This document shows positions 1-9,700 of a DNA stretch of 64,000 nt, piece after piece. Each line of letters opens with the position of its first letter. Position 1 is the first letter of the stretch. The DNA is taken from the NCBI GenBank assembly GCA_038524795.1, contig JBCBIJ010000003.1, positions 186,001 through 250,000 of the forward strand, given 5' to 3'. The translations under genes were made by a program, and so were the position numbers. This stretch comes from CALBPI01 sp038524795. Its GTDB lineage: Bacteria; Pseudomonadota; Gammaproteobacteria; Steroidobacterales; Woeseiaceae. The notes beneath the pieces were generated by a model that was given only the letters and a program-made list of their open reading frames with translations, searched no databases and was not told the origin of the DNA.

Positions 1-312
1 CGCCTGGACCTTCGTGGCAAAGCCGGCCGGCGCGCCCATCTCCTCGCTGATGGCGGCGCCCAGGTCGCCCATGCGCGCCTTGTAGCCCGCAACGATGCGC
101 TCGAGCAGTGCCACGCGGTCCTCGACGGTCGACTGGGACCAGCTTTCAAAAGCCGCGCGCGCCGCGGCGACCGCACGATCCACATCGGCGGCGCTGCCCG
201 CGCTGACGCGTGCGAACGGCTGTTCCGTGGCCGGATTGACGACCTCGATCGTAGCCGGCTCGGCCGGGTCAACCCATTTCCCGTTGATGTAGAACTTCAG
301 GTAGTCGCGCAT
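1..312 (-). CDS. Aldehyde dehydrogenase, N-terminal part (runs off the window)
   Basis: Translating the complement from the ATG at 312 gives MRDYLKFYINGKWVDPAEP, followed by the NPATEQPFARV stretch and a helix rich in Ala and Arg. This is the usual beginning of NAD(P)-dependent aldehyde dehydrogenases, which oxidise aldehydes to acids in the cytoplasm. Only about 104 residues are present; the Rossmann fold, catalytic Cys and Glu lie beyond the window, so the substrate cannot be inferred. It is transcribed away from the reductase gene at 430, leaving about 117 bp for two divergent promoters. Confidence 0.85.
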   Translation of the reverse strand, partial: MRDYLKFYINGKWVDPAEPATIEVVNPATEQPFARVSAGSAADVDRAVAAARAAFESWSQSTVEDRVALLERIVAGYKARMGDLGAAISEEMGAPAGFATKVQA

Positions 313-429
313 GGTGGCGGGTCCTCGTCGCGGCAGTGTGTCGAATCCCCACATGGTAGCGCCTGGCGGCGCGGTACGCCGACCGCTTCGATATAATCGG
401 GGGGTTCCTCCAATGCGAAGGCAAGACCC

Positions 430-1461
430 TTGATCAAGACAGACGTCGTCATCGTCGGCGCGGGCCCCTGCGGCCTGTTCCAGGTATTCGAGCTCGGCCT
501 GCTGGGCCTCAAGGCACACGTCGTAGACTCCATCGCGCAGCCCGGCGGCCAGTGCACCGAGCTCTACCCCGACAAACCGATCTATGACATCCCGGCCGTG
601 CCCGTGTGCACGGGCCAGGAGCTCACCGACAACCTGTTGCAGCAGATCGAGCCCTTCGGCGCCGAGCTGCACCTGGGCGACGAGGTGACGGAGCTCGAGC
701 CCCGCGGTGAAGGCTTTTACCTGAAGACGTTCAAAGGCGTCGAGTTCGAGGCGAGTGCCGTGATCATCGCGGCCGGCGTCGGCTCATTCCAGCCACGGCA
801 GATCCGCGCGACCGATGCCGCCGACTACGAGGGCACGGGCATCGTCTACCGCGTGCGCAACCCCGAGCAGTACGCCGGCAAGAAGCTTGTGATTTTCGGT
901 GGCGGCGACTCGGCGCTCGACTGGGTGCTGGCACTGCAGCCGATCGCCGAGCACATCACGCTGATACACCGCCGTGACGAGTACCGCGCCGTCGACGCTT
1001 CCGTCGACAAGATGCGCGCACTCGTGGCCGCGGGCGAGATGGACCTCTACGAGAACACGAAGGCCAAGGCCTTCCACGGCACCGACGGTGCACTCGAATC
1101 GGTGACCATTGCCGACAAGGAAGGCAACGAGACCACGATCGACGCCGACCACGCCATGGTGTTCTTCGGTTTGGCGCCCAAGCTTGGCCCCATCGCCGAC
1201 TGGGGGCTCGACATCAACCGCAAAACGATCAACGTCGACACAGAGAAGTTCGAGACGTCAACGCCGGGCATCTACGCGATCGGCGACATCAACTTCTACC
1301 CTGGCAAAAAGAAGCTCATTCTCTCGGGCTTCCATGAAGCGGCGCTCGCAGCGTTTGCCATCAAGGCGCGCCTCGAGCCTGGCAAGAAGGTGCACCTGCA
1401 GTACACGACGACAAGCCCGGTCATGCACGAGCGTCTGGGCGTCAGCGAAGCTGCGGACTAA
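430..1461 (+). CDS. Ferredoxin/flavodoxin--NADP+ reductase, thioredoxin-reductase-like
   Basis: A 343-residue flavoprotein. The N-terminus has the FAD dinucleotide-binding motif GAGPCG and a PGGQC stretch. A second nucleotide-binding motif, GGGDSALDW, near residue 157 is the NADPH site, and AIGDINFYPG near residue 287 is the conserved C-terminal FAD contact. It lacks the CxxC redox pair of true thioredoxin reductases, which places it with the TrxR-like (YumC-type) ferredoxin-NADP reductases that pass electrons between NADPH and ferredoxin or flavodoxin in the cytosol. The start appears to be TTG at 430 because no in-frame ATG precedes the FAD motif. It stands alone; the downstream TetR gene has its own upstream region. 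Confidence 0.85.
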   Translation: MIKTDVVIVGAGPCGLFQVFELGLLGLKAHVVDSIAQPGGQCTELYPDKPIYDIPAVPVCTGQELTDNLLQQIEPFGAELHLGDEVTELEPRGEGFYLKTFKGVEFEASAVIIAAGVGSFQPRQIRATDAADYEGTGIVYRVRNPEQYAGKKLVIFGGGDSALDWVLALQPIAEHITLIHRRDEYRAVDASVDKMRALVAAGEMDLYENTKAKAFHGTDGALESVTIADKEGNETTIDADHAMVFFGLAPKLGPIADWGLDINRKTINVDTEKFETSTPGIYAIGDINFYPGKKKLILSGFHEAALAAFAIKARLEPGKKVHLQYTTTSPVMHERLGVSEAAD

Positions 1462-1476
1462 TCCGCGGCGTCAATT

Positions 1477-1577
1477 TCTATAGGTCAACCGGTCTTTTCC
1501 TGACCTAAGTCTCTGATTGGAAGCCCATTTCGAGACTGTCGGCTTTTTTGCTTGCTTTGAATCTATAGGTCTATAGA
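1477..1577 (+). promoter_or_regulatory. Probable operators upstream of the TetR gene
   Basis: The gap between the reductase and the TetR gene holds TCTATAGGTCTATAGA (1562-1577), a palindrome except for its two central bases and ending 31 bp before the TetR start. A related half-site, TCTATAGGTCAA, lies at 1477-1488. TAGGTCA at 1481-1487 is also inverted as TGACCTA at 1501-1507. Dyads of this size directly upstream of a TetR gene are typical autoregulatory operators. Binding itself is inferred. Confidence 0.5.
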
Positions 1578-1608
1578 ATTTTGGTCATTCGCCGACTGAG
1601 CGTCCGTC

Positions 1609-2211
1609 ATGGCCGACCGCAAGCAGCCCCGCGATAGTCAGAAGAAGCGCGCCGCCCTCGAGGCGGCGGCCGCGGTCTTCGCCGAACATGGCTACCACGG
1701 CGCCAGCACCACGGCGATCGCCGAGCACCTCGGCATCAAGCAGGGCAGCCTCTACTACTACTTCAAGTCCAAGCAACAGGCGCTCGAGGAAGTCTGCGCC
1801 TACGGCATTGAAGACTACGTCAGTCGCATCGACGGCATCGCTGCCATGGCGCTACCGTTCGCGGTTCGACTGTTGGCCGTCTTTCACTCGCACCTGTCGG
1901 CGTTTCGCGAGCGCCGCGATGCCATGAAGGTCTACAACGACGAGCGGCTTTACCTGCCCGAATCCGCACGCACTGAGCTGTACGCACGCGGCAGCGGCTA
2001 CCGCAAAACGCTCGAAGCGTTGTTTGCGCGCGCCGTCGAAAAGGGCGAGCTGCGCGCCGACCTCGACTGCCATTTCGCAGCACTCACCGTGATCGGTATC
2101 GGCAACGCCTGGGGCGACCTCATCGTCCGCGACGACACCCTCGACACCACGGTTCTCGCACAGCAGTGCGCGGACCTCATTCTCCGTGGCGCGATCCAGG
2201 CCGACGCCTGA
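1609..2211 (+). CDS. TetR/AcrR family transcriptional regulator
   Basis: A 200-residue protein of normal length for the family. Residues about 10-57 form the TetR helix-turn-helix: AAAVFAEHGYHGAST, then AIAEHLGIKQGSLYYYFKSK, where the recognition helix carries the classic SLYYYF sequence. The C-terminal ligand-binding half is all-helical and resembles regulators of fatty-acid or CoA metabolism, but the effector cannot be read from sequence. The palindrome just upstream suggests it represses itself. It may also affect sat/cysC, which starts only 32 bp after its stop, or the flanking reductase; these targets are inferred. Confidence 0.9.
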   Translation: MADRKQPRDSQKKRAALEAAAAVFAEHGYHGASTTAIAEHLGIKQGSLYYYFKSKQQALEEVCAYGIEDYVSRIDGIAAMALPFAVRLLAVFHSHLSAFRERRDAMKVYNDERLYLPESARTELYARGSGYRKTLEALFARAVEKGELRADLDCHFAALTVIGIGNAWGDLIVRDDTLDTTVLAQQCADLILRGAIQADA

Positions 2212-2243
2212 CCCGCCCCCTTCAGCACACAAAGGCACCAGAC

Positions 2244-3956
2244 ATGGGCGCATTCAAGGAGCCGCACGGCGGTCAACTCAAGGAGCTCTACCTCTCGGAA
2301 CACGAGGCGGACGCCATGCGCGAGCGCTCGCGAGACCTGCCCTCGTGGGACCTGACCCCGCGCCAGATCTGCGACCTTGATCTCCTCATGTGCGGCGCGT
2401 TCTCGCCGCTCGAGGGCTTCCTGGGCAAGGCCGACTACGACAGCATCTGCGCCGACATGCGGCTTGCGAGCGGCGTGCTCTGGCCCATGCCGATCACGCT
2501 CGATGTCAGCGAGGACTTTGCAGCCACGATCAACGCGGGCGATACGGTCGCGTTGCGCGACGCCGAGGGCGTCATGCTGGCCGTCCTTGAAGTCAACGAC
2601 ATCTGGACACCCGACAAAAGCGTCGAGGCGCAGACGGTCTTCGGTACAACCGATGACACGCACCCGGGCGTGAGCTACCTCATGCACCAGGCAGGCTCCG
2701 TCTACGTGGGCGGCACCGTTCGCGGCATCGAGCCGCCAACCTACTACGACTTCAAGCTGCTCCGCGACACACCCTCGGAGCTTCGCGGGAAGTTTCGCAA
2801 ACTGGGCTGGCGCAAAGTCGTGGCCTTCCAGACTCGCAACCCACTACACCGCGCGCACCAGGAAATCACGTTCCGCGCGGCGGCCGAGGTCGATGCCAAC
2901 CTGTTAATCCAACCCGTCGTAGGCATGACCAAGCCTGGCGACATCGACCACTTCACGCGCGTGCGCTGCTACGAGCACGTGCTTGAGCAGTACCCCGACC
3001 AGACCACCACGCTGAGCCTGCTGAACCTGGCGATGCGCATGGCCGGGCCGCGCGAGACCATCTGGCACGCGCTCATCCGCAAGAACTACGGCTGCACGCA
3101 TTTCATCGTCGGCCGCGACCACGCAGGGCCGGGCAACGACAAAGACGGCAACCCGTTCTACGGCCCCTACGACGCGCAGGAGCTCTACCGCGAACACGAG
3201 GCCGAAATGGACATCACGATGGTGCCGTTCAAGATGATGGTCTACGTGCAGAACAAGGCCGAGTACGTGCCTGCCGACGCGACCGACCCGTCCGACACCG
3301 TGCTCACGCTATCGGGTACGGAGTTCCGTCGCCGGCTCGCAGAGGGTCTCGATATTCCCGACTGGTTCTCTTATCCCAAGGTGGTCGAGGAACTGCGCCA
3401 GGCCTACCCGCCCAAGAACAAGCAGGGCTTCACCGTGTTCTTCACAGGCCTCTCTGGTTCGGGCAAGTCGACGGTGGCCAACGCGCTCATGACCAAGCTG
3501 CTCGAGGACGGCTCGCGACCCGTGACGCTGCTCGACGGCGACATCGTGCGCAAGAACCTCTCGAGCGAGCTTGGCTTCTCGAAGGAGCACCGCGACCTCA
3601 ACATTCAGCGCATCGGCTTTGTAGCCAGTGAGATCACGAAGAACGGTGGCATCGCCATTTGTGCGCCGATTGCGCCCTATGCCCAGACGCGCAAGCAAGT
3701 GCGCGAGATGATTTCGCCCCTGGGTGGCTTTATCGAAATCCATGTGGCCACGCCCATCGAAGTCTGTGAGGCACGCGACCGCAAGGGTCTGTATGCCAAA
3801 GCCCGGGCAGGTATTATCAAGGGCTTCACGGGCATTGATGACCCCTACGAGGCGCCGGAAACGCCCGAGCTCGCCATCGACACGGCCAAGCTCACGCCGG
3901 ACCTCGCAGCCCATCGCGTGCTCATCACGCTCGAAAAGCTGGGGTATATCAAGTGA
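2244..3956 (+). CDS. Bifunctional sulfate adenylyltransferase / adenylylsulfate kinase
   Basis: About 570 residues. The first ~390 are ATP sulfurylase, with the active-site QTRNPLHRAHQEI near residue 205 and GRDHAGPG near 290. The C-terminal ~180 residues are APS kinase with the P-loop GLSGSGKST near residue 401 and the DGD and lid regions following. The protein converts sulfate plus ATP first to APS with release of pyrophosphate, then to PAPS. The ATG at 2244 is chosen because the sequence before it is low-complexity and overlaps the TetR end. The next gene is a pyrophosphatase starting inside the stop codon, which would pull the unfavourable sulfurylase reaction forward. Confidence 0.93.
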   Translation: MGAFKEPHGGQLKELYLSEHEADAMRERSRDLPSWDLTPRQICDLDLLMCGAFSPLEGFLGKADYDSICADMRLASGVLWPMPITLDVSEDFAATINAGDTVALRDAEGVMLAVLEVNDIWTPDKSVEAQTVFGTTDDTHPGVSYLMHQAGSVYVGGTVRGIEPPTYYDFKLLRDTPSELRGKFRKLGWRKVVAFQTRNPLHRAHQEITFRAAAEVDANLLIQPVVGMTKPGDIDHFTRVRCYEHVLEQYPDQTTTLSLLNLAMRMAGPRETIWHALIRKNYGCTHFIVGRDHAGPGNDKDGNPFYGPYDAQELYREHEAEMDITMVPFKMMVYVQNKAEYVPADATDPSDTVLTLSGTEFRRRLAEGLDIPDWFSYPKVVEELRQAYPPKNKQGFTVFFTGLSGSGKSTVANALMTKLLEDGSRPVTLLDGDIVRKNLSSELGFSKEHRDLNIQRIGFVASEITKNGGIAICAPIAPYAQTRKQVREMISPLGGFIEIHVATPIEVCEARDRKGLYAKARAGIIKGFTGIDDPYEAPETPELAIDTAKLTPDLAAHRVLITLEKLGYIK

Positions 3957-4582
3957 CCGACAAAGCTGGCTACGCATTCCACCGTCCACATCCGTGGCAC
4001 GGTCTGACGCCGGGCGAACATGCGCCGGAGCACGTCCATGTGTTCGTCGAGATGACGCCGTTCGACCACGTGAAGTATGAGATCGACAAATCTACGGGCT
4101 TCATCCACGTGGACCGGCCGCAACGCACGACGGCACAGATGCCCTGCCTTTACGGTTTCATCCCGCAGACCTATTGCGCAGAGCGCGTGTCGGCGTTGAG
4201 CCCGCGTTCCACGCGCGGCGACGGCGACCCGATCGACATCTGTGTCGTGAGCGAGCGCCCCATCAACCGCGCCGAGATCACGCTCAACGCCTGGGTCGTG
4301 GGCGGCCTGCAGATGGTCGACGGCGGCGAGGCCGACGATAAAATCGTCGCCATCCTCGACGGCGACTTTGTACACGGCCACATTCGCGACATCCATGACC
4401 TGCCGACGATCACGATCGAGCGCATCCGACACTATTTCCTGACCTACAAAATGAAGCCGGGCCAGACGCAGCCCGTGACGGGCGTCGAGCCTTACGGCCG
4501 GGAGCACGCGCTGAAAGTCATCGAGGCGTCGATCGCCGACTACGCCGATCACTTCGGCGAGGCTAAGCGCGCCGCCGACTAG
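3953..4582 (+). CDS. Inorganic pyrophosphatase, family I-like
   Basis: A 209-residue protein beginning at a GTG that overlaps the TGA of the sulfurylase/kinase gene (GTGA), a sign of translational coupling. The metal-binding signature DGDPID lies near residue 88, followed by VVSERP, with EIDKSTGFIHVDRP near residue 43; these match soluble family I pyrophosphatases. It hydrolyses PPi to phosphate. Its position implies that its main role is to remove the PPi made by ATP sulfurylase. It is somewhat longer than typical bacterial Ppa (about 175 residues), with an extended N-terminus rich in His and Pro. A strong terminator follows. Confidence 0.87.
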   Translation: MTDKAGYAFHRPHPWHGLTPGEHAPEHVHVFVEMTPFDHVKYEIDKSTGFIHVDRPQRTTAQMPCLYGFIPQTYCAERVSALSPRSTRGDGDPIDICVVSERPINRAEITLNAWVVGGLQMVDGGEADDKIVAILDGDFVHGHIRDIHDLPTITIERIRHYFLTYKMKPGQTQPVTGVEPYGREHALKVIEASIADYADHFGEAKRAAD

Positions 4583-4600
4583 GCTTCAGGCCGGGCCATG

Positions 4601-4638
4601 AAAAAGGCCCCGCGGGCATGCGCCTGCGGGGCCTTTTT
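4601..4638. terminator. Bidirectional rho-independent terminator
   Basis: AAAAAGGCCCCGC is followed by a 12-base spacer and its exact complement GCGGGGCCTTTTT. The A-tract on one side and T-tract on the other let the hairpin end both the rightward pyrophosphatase transcript and the leftward protease transcript, which converge here. Confidence 0.9.
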
Positions 4639-4659
4639 CTGTTCTTATTATTTCCTGGC

Positions 4660-6765
4660 TTACGGATCGTCCGAAAGCGAACCGTAGTTTTCCCAATCCG
4701 TGTCGAGCAGGCTGCGGGCACCCGTGCCGCCACCCTCATCCGACCAGAGGAAGCCGCGGGCCCAGACGTTGCCGCTGGTGCCTTCGTCGGACCAGAGGAA
4801 ACCATTCGCCCAGACGCCTTCGTCCGACCAGAGGAAGCCGTTGGCGCCCACTTCGTCCGACCACATGAAGCCCGTCGCCGCGACGTTGCTCAACGCGTTG
4901 TCCGTCGTCGCGCCATCAGCCTGCGACCAGTTGAAGCCCGAGTAGTAGAGGTAGCCCGCGGCCCACTGGTCGTCGCCCCAGAGCGCGCCCGTGTTCTCGA
5001 CGAGGATGCCGTCGCTGGCGTCGTCGCGGATCATGACCGGCGACATCGCAAAGCCCGACACCGTGCCCGTCTCGTTGAGTGCGGCCTCGACGTCGAGGAC
5101 ACCGGCACCGTAGGACGTGGGCTCGCCATCGATCTTGCGCGCCGAGCGCATGAGGCGGGCCTTGATCGTGTCCGGGCTCAGCGTCGGGTCTTTGGCCAGC
5201 ATGCGCGCTGCGGCTGAAGCCACCATGGGCGTAGCCATGCTCGTGCCAGACAACTCGAGGTACAGACCCGAGCAGGCAGTCTTGCTGCAGACACCATCAC
5301 GCTGCGGCAACAGCTTCTTGAGCTCAGAGCCGTTCGGGATTGCAGCGACAACCTTGTTACCGGGTGCGACGAGATCGGGCTTAAGCACCATGTCACCCAC
5401 ACTCGGGCCGCGCGAGGAGAACGTTGAGACGTAGTCGTCGCTGAAGTCACTGCCCGTACCGTTGTCCGTCAGCGAACCGACGGTGATGAGCTTGCGCGAG
5501 TTGCCAGGGCTGTTAATCGTGAAGTTACCGTTCTGGCCGTCGTTACCGGCGGCAACGACGACGACCATGCCGGCGTCCCAGAGCGCCTCAGCGGCTAGCA
5601 CGAGCGGGTCCGTCGCGTTGGACTCGCTGACCGTCTTGCCAAGCGACAGATTGACGACACGGATGTCGTAGTACTGACCGTAGCTCAGCAGCCAATCGAG
5701 TGCCGCCATGACGTCGGACATGCTGCCGGCGCCTTTTTTGTCGAGCACCTGCATGGCCAGCAGCGGCGCCTGCATGGAGCTGCCCTGGAACTCACCGGCG
5801 CTGTCGGCACCTGAGCCTGCGATCACACCGGCGACGTGCGTGCCGTGACCAAACTTGTCGCTCCGCGCGACATCATTGGCGACCACGATGGTCCCGTTGG
5901 CAACCACGGGGACGGGGTACTTCCCTCCCGTGAAGTCGTACTGGACAGCCGCCTCAGCCAAGACACTGTGATTGGCAACGCCCGAATCAATAACGGCGAC
6001 ACCGACGCCCGCGCCTTCCCAGACGGCGTTTGCCTGCGCGCCTTCAGGCACGTTGGCCGTAAGGCGTGCAGACTCCGACACCGACATGACGGGGGCGTCG
6101 AGCGACAGACGGTCAACGCGCGTCTCGAGCGCGAGCTCGTTGAGGCTGCTGGCCGGCAAGCGAATCGCGCGCACATCAAGGTTGGCGTAGCTGCGCACGA
6201 TCTCACCACCGAGCTCGGCGACGCGTGAGTCATCGAACAGCTCGGGGTGATCGGCGTAGCTGACGACGACTTCAACCGGTGCGTTCCCACCGGTTGCTGC
6301 CAGCGCTGCCAAGCGACCGCTCATCTTCGATGCGGGGTCAATGTCGCGGCGCTCGCGATCTACGTCCGTTTCCGACGTAGCGCGCTGCGCCGCGGACGGC
6401 GTCGTGCCGGCTTCCACTGCGGCCGCAGTTGCGTCGTGGAATCCCGTCGATGTCACGGGTGCTGCAGCAAACTCGAACGCAGTGCCTTCAATGCTTGCAT
6501 CCGTAGTGGCGGCAAGCAGGGCTTCGGCGCTCACGGTCGTCTGCAGGCGCAGGTCCGGGCTCGTGACTGACTTCGTGTCAGCGGCGGTGGCCGGGTCCTG
6601 CACGCGATCAGTCGCGAGCGTCGTCATGAGTCCCAGCGCGCCGGCGAAGCCGAGCAGGGCCAGGGATGTTTTTCGTACGTTCATAGGCTTGCTGCCGTGA
6701 GTGCGACTCGTGTTGTCGCGTTGCGTAACTTTCGTATTGGTATTGGTGTTGGTATGCGTCTTCAT
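4660..6765 (-). CDS. Secreted subtilisin-like S8 serine protease with C-terminal WSDE repeats
   Basis: A 701-residue protease with the full subtilisin triad: Asp in AVIDSGV, His in GHGTHVAG and Ser in SGTSMATP. A hydrophobic signal segment (LALLGFAGALGLMTTLA) starts near residue 32, followed by a pro-region of about 150 residues. The last ~100 residues hold four copies of GF(L/M)WSDE plus a degenerate GFNWSQ. The ATG at 6765 has a strong AAGGGGG ribosome site seven bases upstream, but gives an odd Thr/Asn-rich leader; the ATG at 6684 would give a more ordinary signal peptide. It starts 12 bp after the diguanylate cyclase gene, suggesting co-transcription. Confidence 0.9.
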   Translation of the reverse strand: MKTHTNTNTNTKVTQRDNTSRTHGSKPMNVRKTSLALLGFAGALGLMTTLATDRVQDPATAADTKSVTSPDLRLQTTVSAEALLAATTDASIEGTAFEFAAAPVTSTGFHDATAAAVEAGTTPSAAQRATSETDVDRERRDIDPASKMSGRLAALAATGGNAPVEVVVSYADHPELFDDSRVAELGGEIVRSYANLDVRAIRLPASSLNELALETRVDRLSLDAPVMSVSESARLTANVPEGAQANAVWEGAGVGVAVIDSGVANHSVLAEAAVQYDFTGGKYPVPVVANGTIVVANDVARSDKFGHGTHVAGVIAGSGADSAGEFQGSSMQAPLLAMQVLDKKGAGSMSDVMAALDWLLSYGQYYDIRVVNLSLGKTVSESNATDPLVLAAEALWDAGMVVVVAAGNDGQNGNFTINSPGNSRKLITVGSLTDNGTGSDFSDDYVSTFSSRGPSVGDMVLKPDLVAPGNKVVAAIPNGSELKKLLPQRDGVCSKTACSGLYLELSGTSMATPMVASAAARMLAKDPTLSPDTIKARLMRSARKIDGEPTSYGAGVLDVEAALNETGTVSGFAMSPVMIRDDASDGILVENTGALWGDDQWAAGYLYYSGFNWSQADGATTDNALSNVAATGFMWSDEVGANGFLWSDEGVWANGFLWSDEGTSGNVWARGFLWSDEGGGTGARSLLDTDWENYGSLSDDP

Positions 6766-6777
6766 CGTCCGGCCCCC

Positions 6778-9700
6778 TTATCGAACGACCTGCAGGCGAG
6801 GTGCCCGCGAAGGTGCTGCGTCCGGGTTATGCCGGGTGAGGTTGTGCGTACGACGTGCGCGGAACAGGACCGAGGTGGACTCGATCGAGTCATGATCAAA
6901 GTTGGCGCTCGTGACCGCCTCATCAGGGGCCAGCATGCCGACCCAGGCGTTACGCTGCTTCTTCGCTTCGTACATGAGCGAGTCGGCAATGTTGAGCACG
7001 TTGTCGAGGTTGGCGTCTTCGGCCTGGCCTTCGAACATCGGGTAGGCGACGAAGCCGACCGAGCAGGTCGTACGCGCCGTCTGGCCATCGCCGATATCGA
7101 AGGCACGGCTCTCGATGCGTGAGCGAATGCGCTCCGCGAGTGCCGTGGCCTCCTCGGGGCGCGACTGCTTGGCGATGACGACAAACTCGTCACCACCCCA
7201 GCGCACAACGAAGTCCGAGCGGCGGCAGGTGTCGAGCAGCAGGTCGCGCAGCTCGAGCAGCATCTTGTCGCCGGCAGCGTGGCCGTAGGTGTCGTTGATC
7301 GGCTTGAAGTGATCCAGGTCGATCATCATGAACACGAGGTCGGCCGCGTCTTCGTTGTCGATACCGTTGCGGTCGTTCTCGAAGCGACGCTGGATGACCT
7401 CGAGGTCACGCGACACTTCTTCGAAGACGAAGCGGCGGTTGCGCAGACCCGTCAGCGGATCGCTCAGGCTCGACTCCTGCAGCTTCTTGTTGAGAACGTG
7501 CAGCTCTTTGTTGTTGTCCGCGAGCTTCGAGGTGCGTGCCTGCACTTCGTGCTCGAGGCGGCGGCTGTAGGCAGCTTCGCGTGCCAGGCGGCGACGGTGG
7601 CCGAAGTACAGGCCTACAGCGACGTTGAGCGCGAGCAGGAAGTAGCCGAGATAGGCCCACCAGGTTGCCCAGGGCGCGGCGGCCACGGCGATCGGCACCG
7701 TGAAGCCAGCCTCATTCCAGGCGCCGTCCGCATTCGCGGCACGGACACGCAGCAGGTAACGACCCGCGGCGAGATCCGTGTAGGTCACACGGCGGCGGTT
7801 GCCGAGGTCAATCCACTCTTTGTCGAAGCCTTCGAGCTTGAACTGGTAGAGGTTGTTCTGCGGCGAGGTGAAGTCGAGTGCGGCAAATTCAAAGCCGACG
7901 TCGTTGTTCTTCCAATCGAGAGACACGTTGCCGTCCTCATCGAGCGGTACGTTTTCCTTCTTGGGATCGTTGCCGTGGAAGAAGCCCGTCAGCGCGATGA
8001 GCGGCGCGACGCTGTTGCGGGCGATTTGCTCGGGGAAGAACGCGTTGTAGCCGTTCGTGCCACCGAAGAAGAGCTCGCCCGACTCGCTGCGGTAGTGCGC
8101 GCCGAAGTTGAATTCCTCACCCTGCAGACCGTCGCGACGGTGCAGCTTACGCACCTCACCGCTCTCGGGGTGGTACTGCGTGATGCCGTAGTTGGTGCTG
8201 AGCCAGAGCCAGCCACCCGAGGCGAATTCAACACCGTAGATCGTGTCGTTGCCAAGCCCGTCGACTTCCGACAGGTTCGTAAACGTGATGGCCTCAGGCG
8301 TGCGGGTCTCACCCACAACGCGGTCGAGACCGCCACCACGCGTGCCGACCCAGACCGTGCCATCGGCGTCGACGGCGATGTCGTAGACCGAATCATCCGC
8401 AAGCGTGCCGACCACATCGGGGTCGTGGCGGTAGGTGTGGAAGCTGTCCGTGGCCGGATCGTACAGCGAGAGGCCACCGGCGTCGGTGCCGACCCACATG
8501 CGACCCGACGGGTCTTCGGCGAACGCCGTGATGCGGTTGCTTTCGAGGCCGCTCACGCCCGTGGCGTAGTTCGTGAACTGGCCCGTGCGACGGTCGTAGC
8601 GGCTCACACCACCACCGAAGGTGCCGACCCAGACGCGACCCGCGCGGTCTTCATATAGGCTCATGATGCCGTTGGCCGCGAGGCTGCCGGCATCATCGGG
8701 GTTGTGGCGCAGCGTGTCGATCACCTTGGCGTCAGCATCGATACGCGTGATGCCGTTGCGCAGTGTGCCGACCCAGACCGCGCCCTCGCGGTCACGCAGC
8801 AGGCTCATGACGTGGTTGCCAGGGATCGCCTGACCGCCGTTGGCGCCCGTGAAGTAGCGCGTCAGCGTATCGCTGCTGCGGTCGAGTGCGTTGAGGCCGT
8901 CACCGAACGTGCCGACCCAGAGGCGACCGCGGGTGTCTTCCACAAACGACGTGACGACCGGTGCCCGTTCGGCGCTGGCCGTCATCTCGTGCGCGGATTC
9001 GAAGCCGAAGCCCCAGGTGCGCGGGTTCCAGGTGTTGATGCCGCGCGTCTTGGTGCCGAACCACATGAGGCCCGAGCGGTCTTCAAACATCGTTGTGATG
9101 TTGTTATCGCTCAGGCTCGTCATTTCGGCCGGGATATTCGTGTAGCGCACGAGTGTGTTGTCGATCGGGTTCAGCAGGTTCAGACCGGAGGTCGTGCCCA
9201 CCCAGATGCGCTGTGACTTGTCCTCAAACAGTGACTGGACGCGGTCGCCCGTCAGCGTTTTGGCGTCGGCTGCGTCGTGGCGCAGCGTGACGAACTGATC
9301 GTCACCAGCGGGCAGCTTGCTCAGGCCGCCGCCGTAGGTGCCGACCCAGAGGTTGCCCAGATGATCCTCGAGGATCGCTCGCACGCTGCCGCGCGTCAGG
9401 CTGCCGGCCGCTTCCGCGTCGTGCGCGTAAGAGACCATCTGTTCGGTTTCGATATTGATGCGCGTCAGGCCGTGATCACCACCCACCCAGAGGCGGCCGG
9501 CGCGGTCGACGTGCAGTGCGAAGAGCTGATCCGCAGCCTGTGCGTCACCCGACAGGCGGTAGCGACGGAAGGTCTCGCTGGCCGCGTCGAAGCGGTCCAG
9601 GCCACCACCGCGTGTTGCCACCCAGAGGTTGCCCTGCGGATCAAAGGCCAGACGACGCACGATGTTGGCGGAAATGCTGCTGGGATCGTTGGCGTCGTGG

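Noticed and set aside
1453..1466. Hairpin GCGGA-CTAA-TCCGC at the reductase stop as a terminator
   Set aside because: The stem is only five pairs and no T-tract follows.
2166..2243. Upstream start for the sulfurylase/kinase gene
   Set aside because: The extra 26 residues overlap the TetR coding end and are not like the family; ATG 2244 gives the normal N-terminus.
7279..8658. 459-codon open frame on the plus strand
   Set aside because: It lies wholly opposite the beta-propeller cyclase, has no ribosome site, and its Val/Arg/Ala-rich sequence is what the antisense of a high-GC repeat gene gives.
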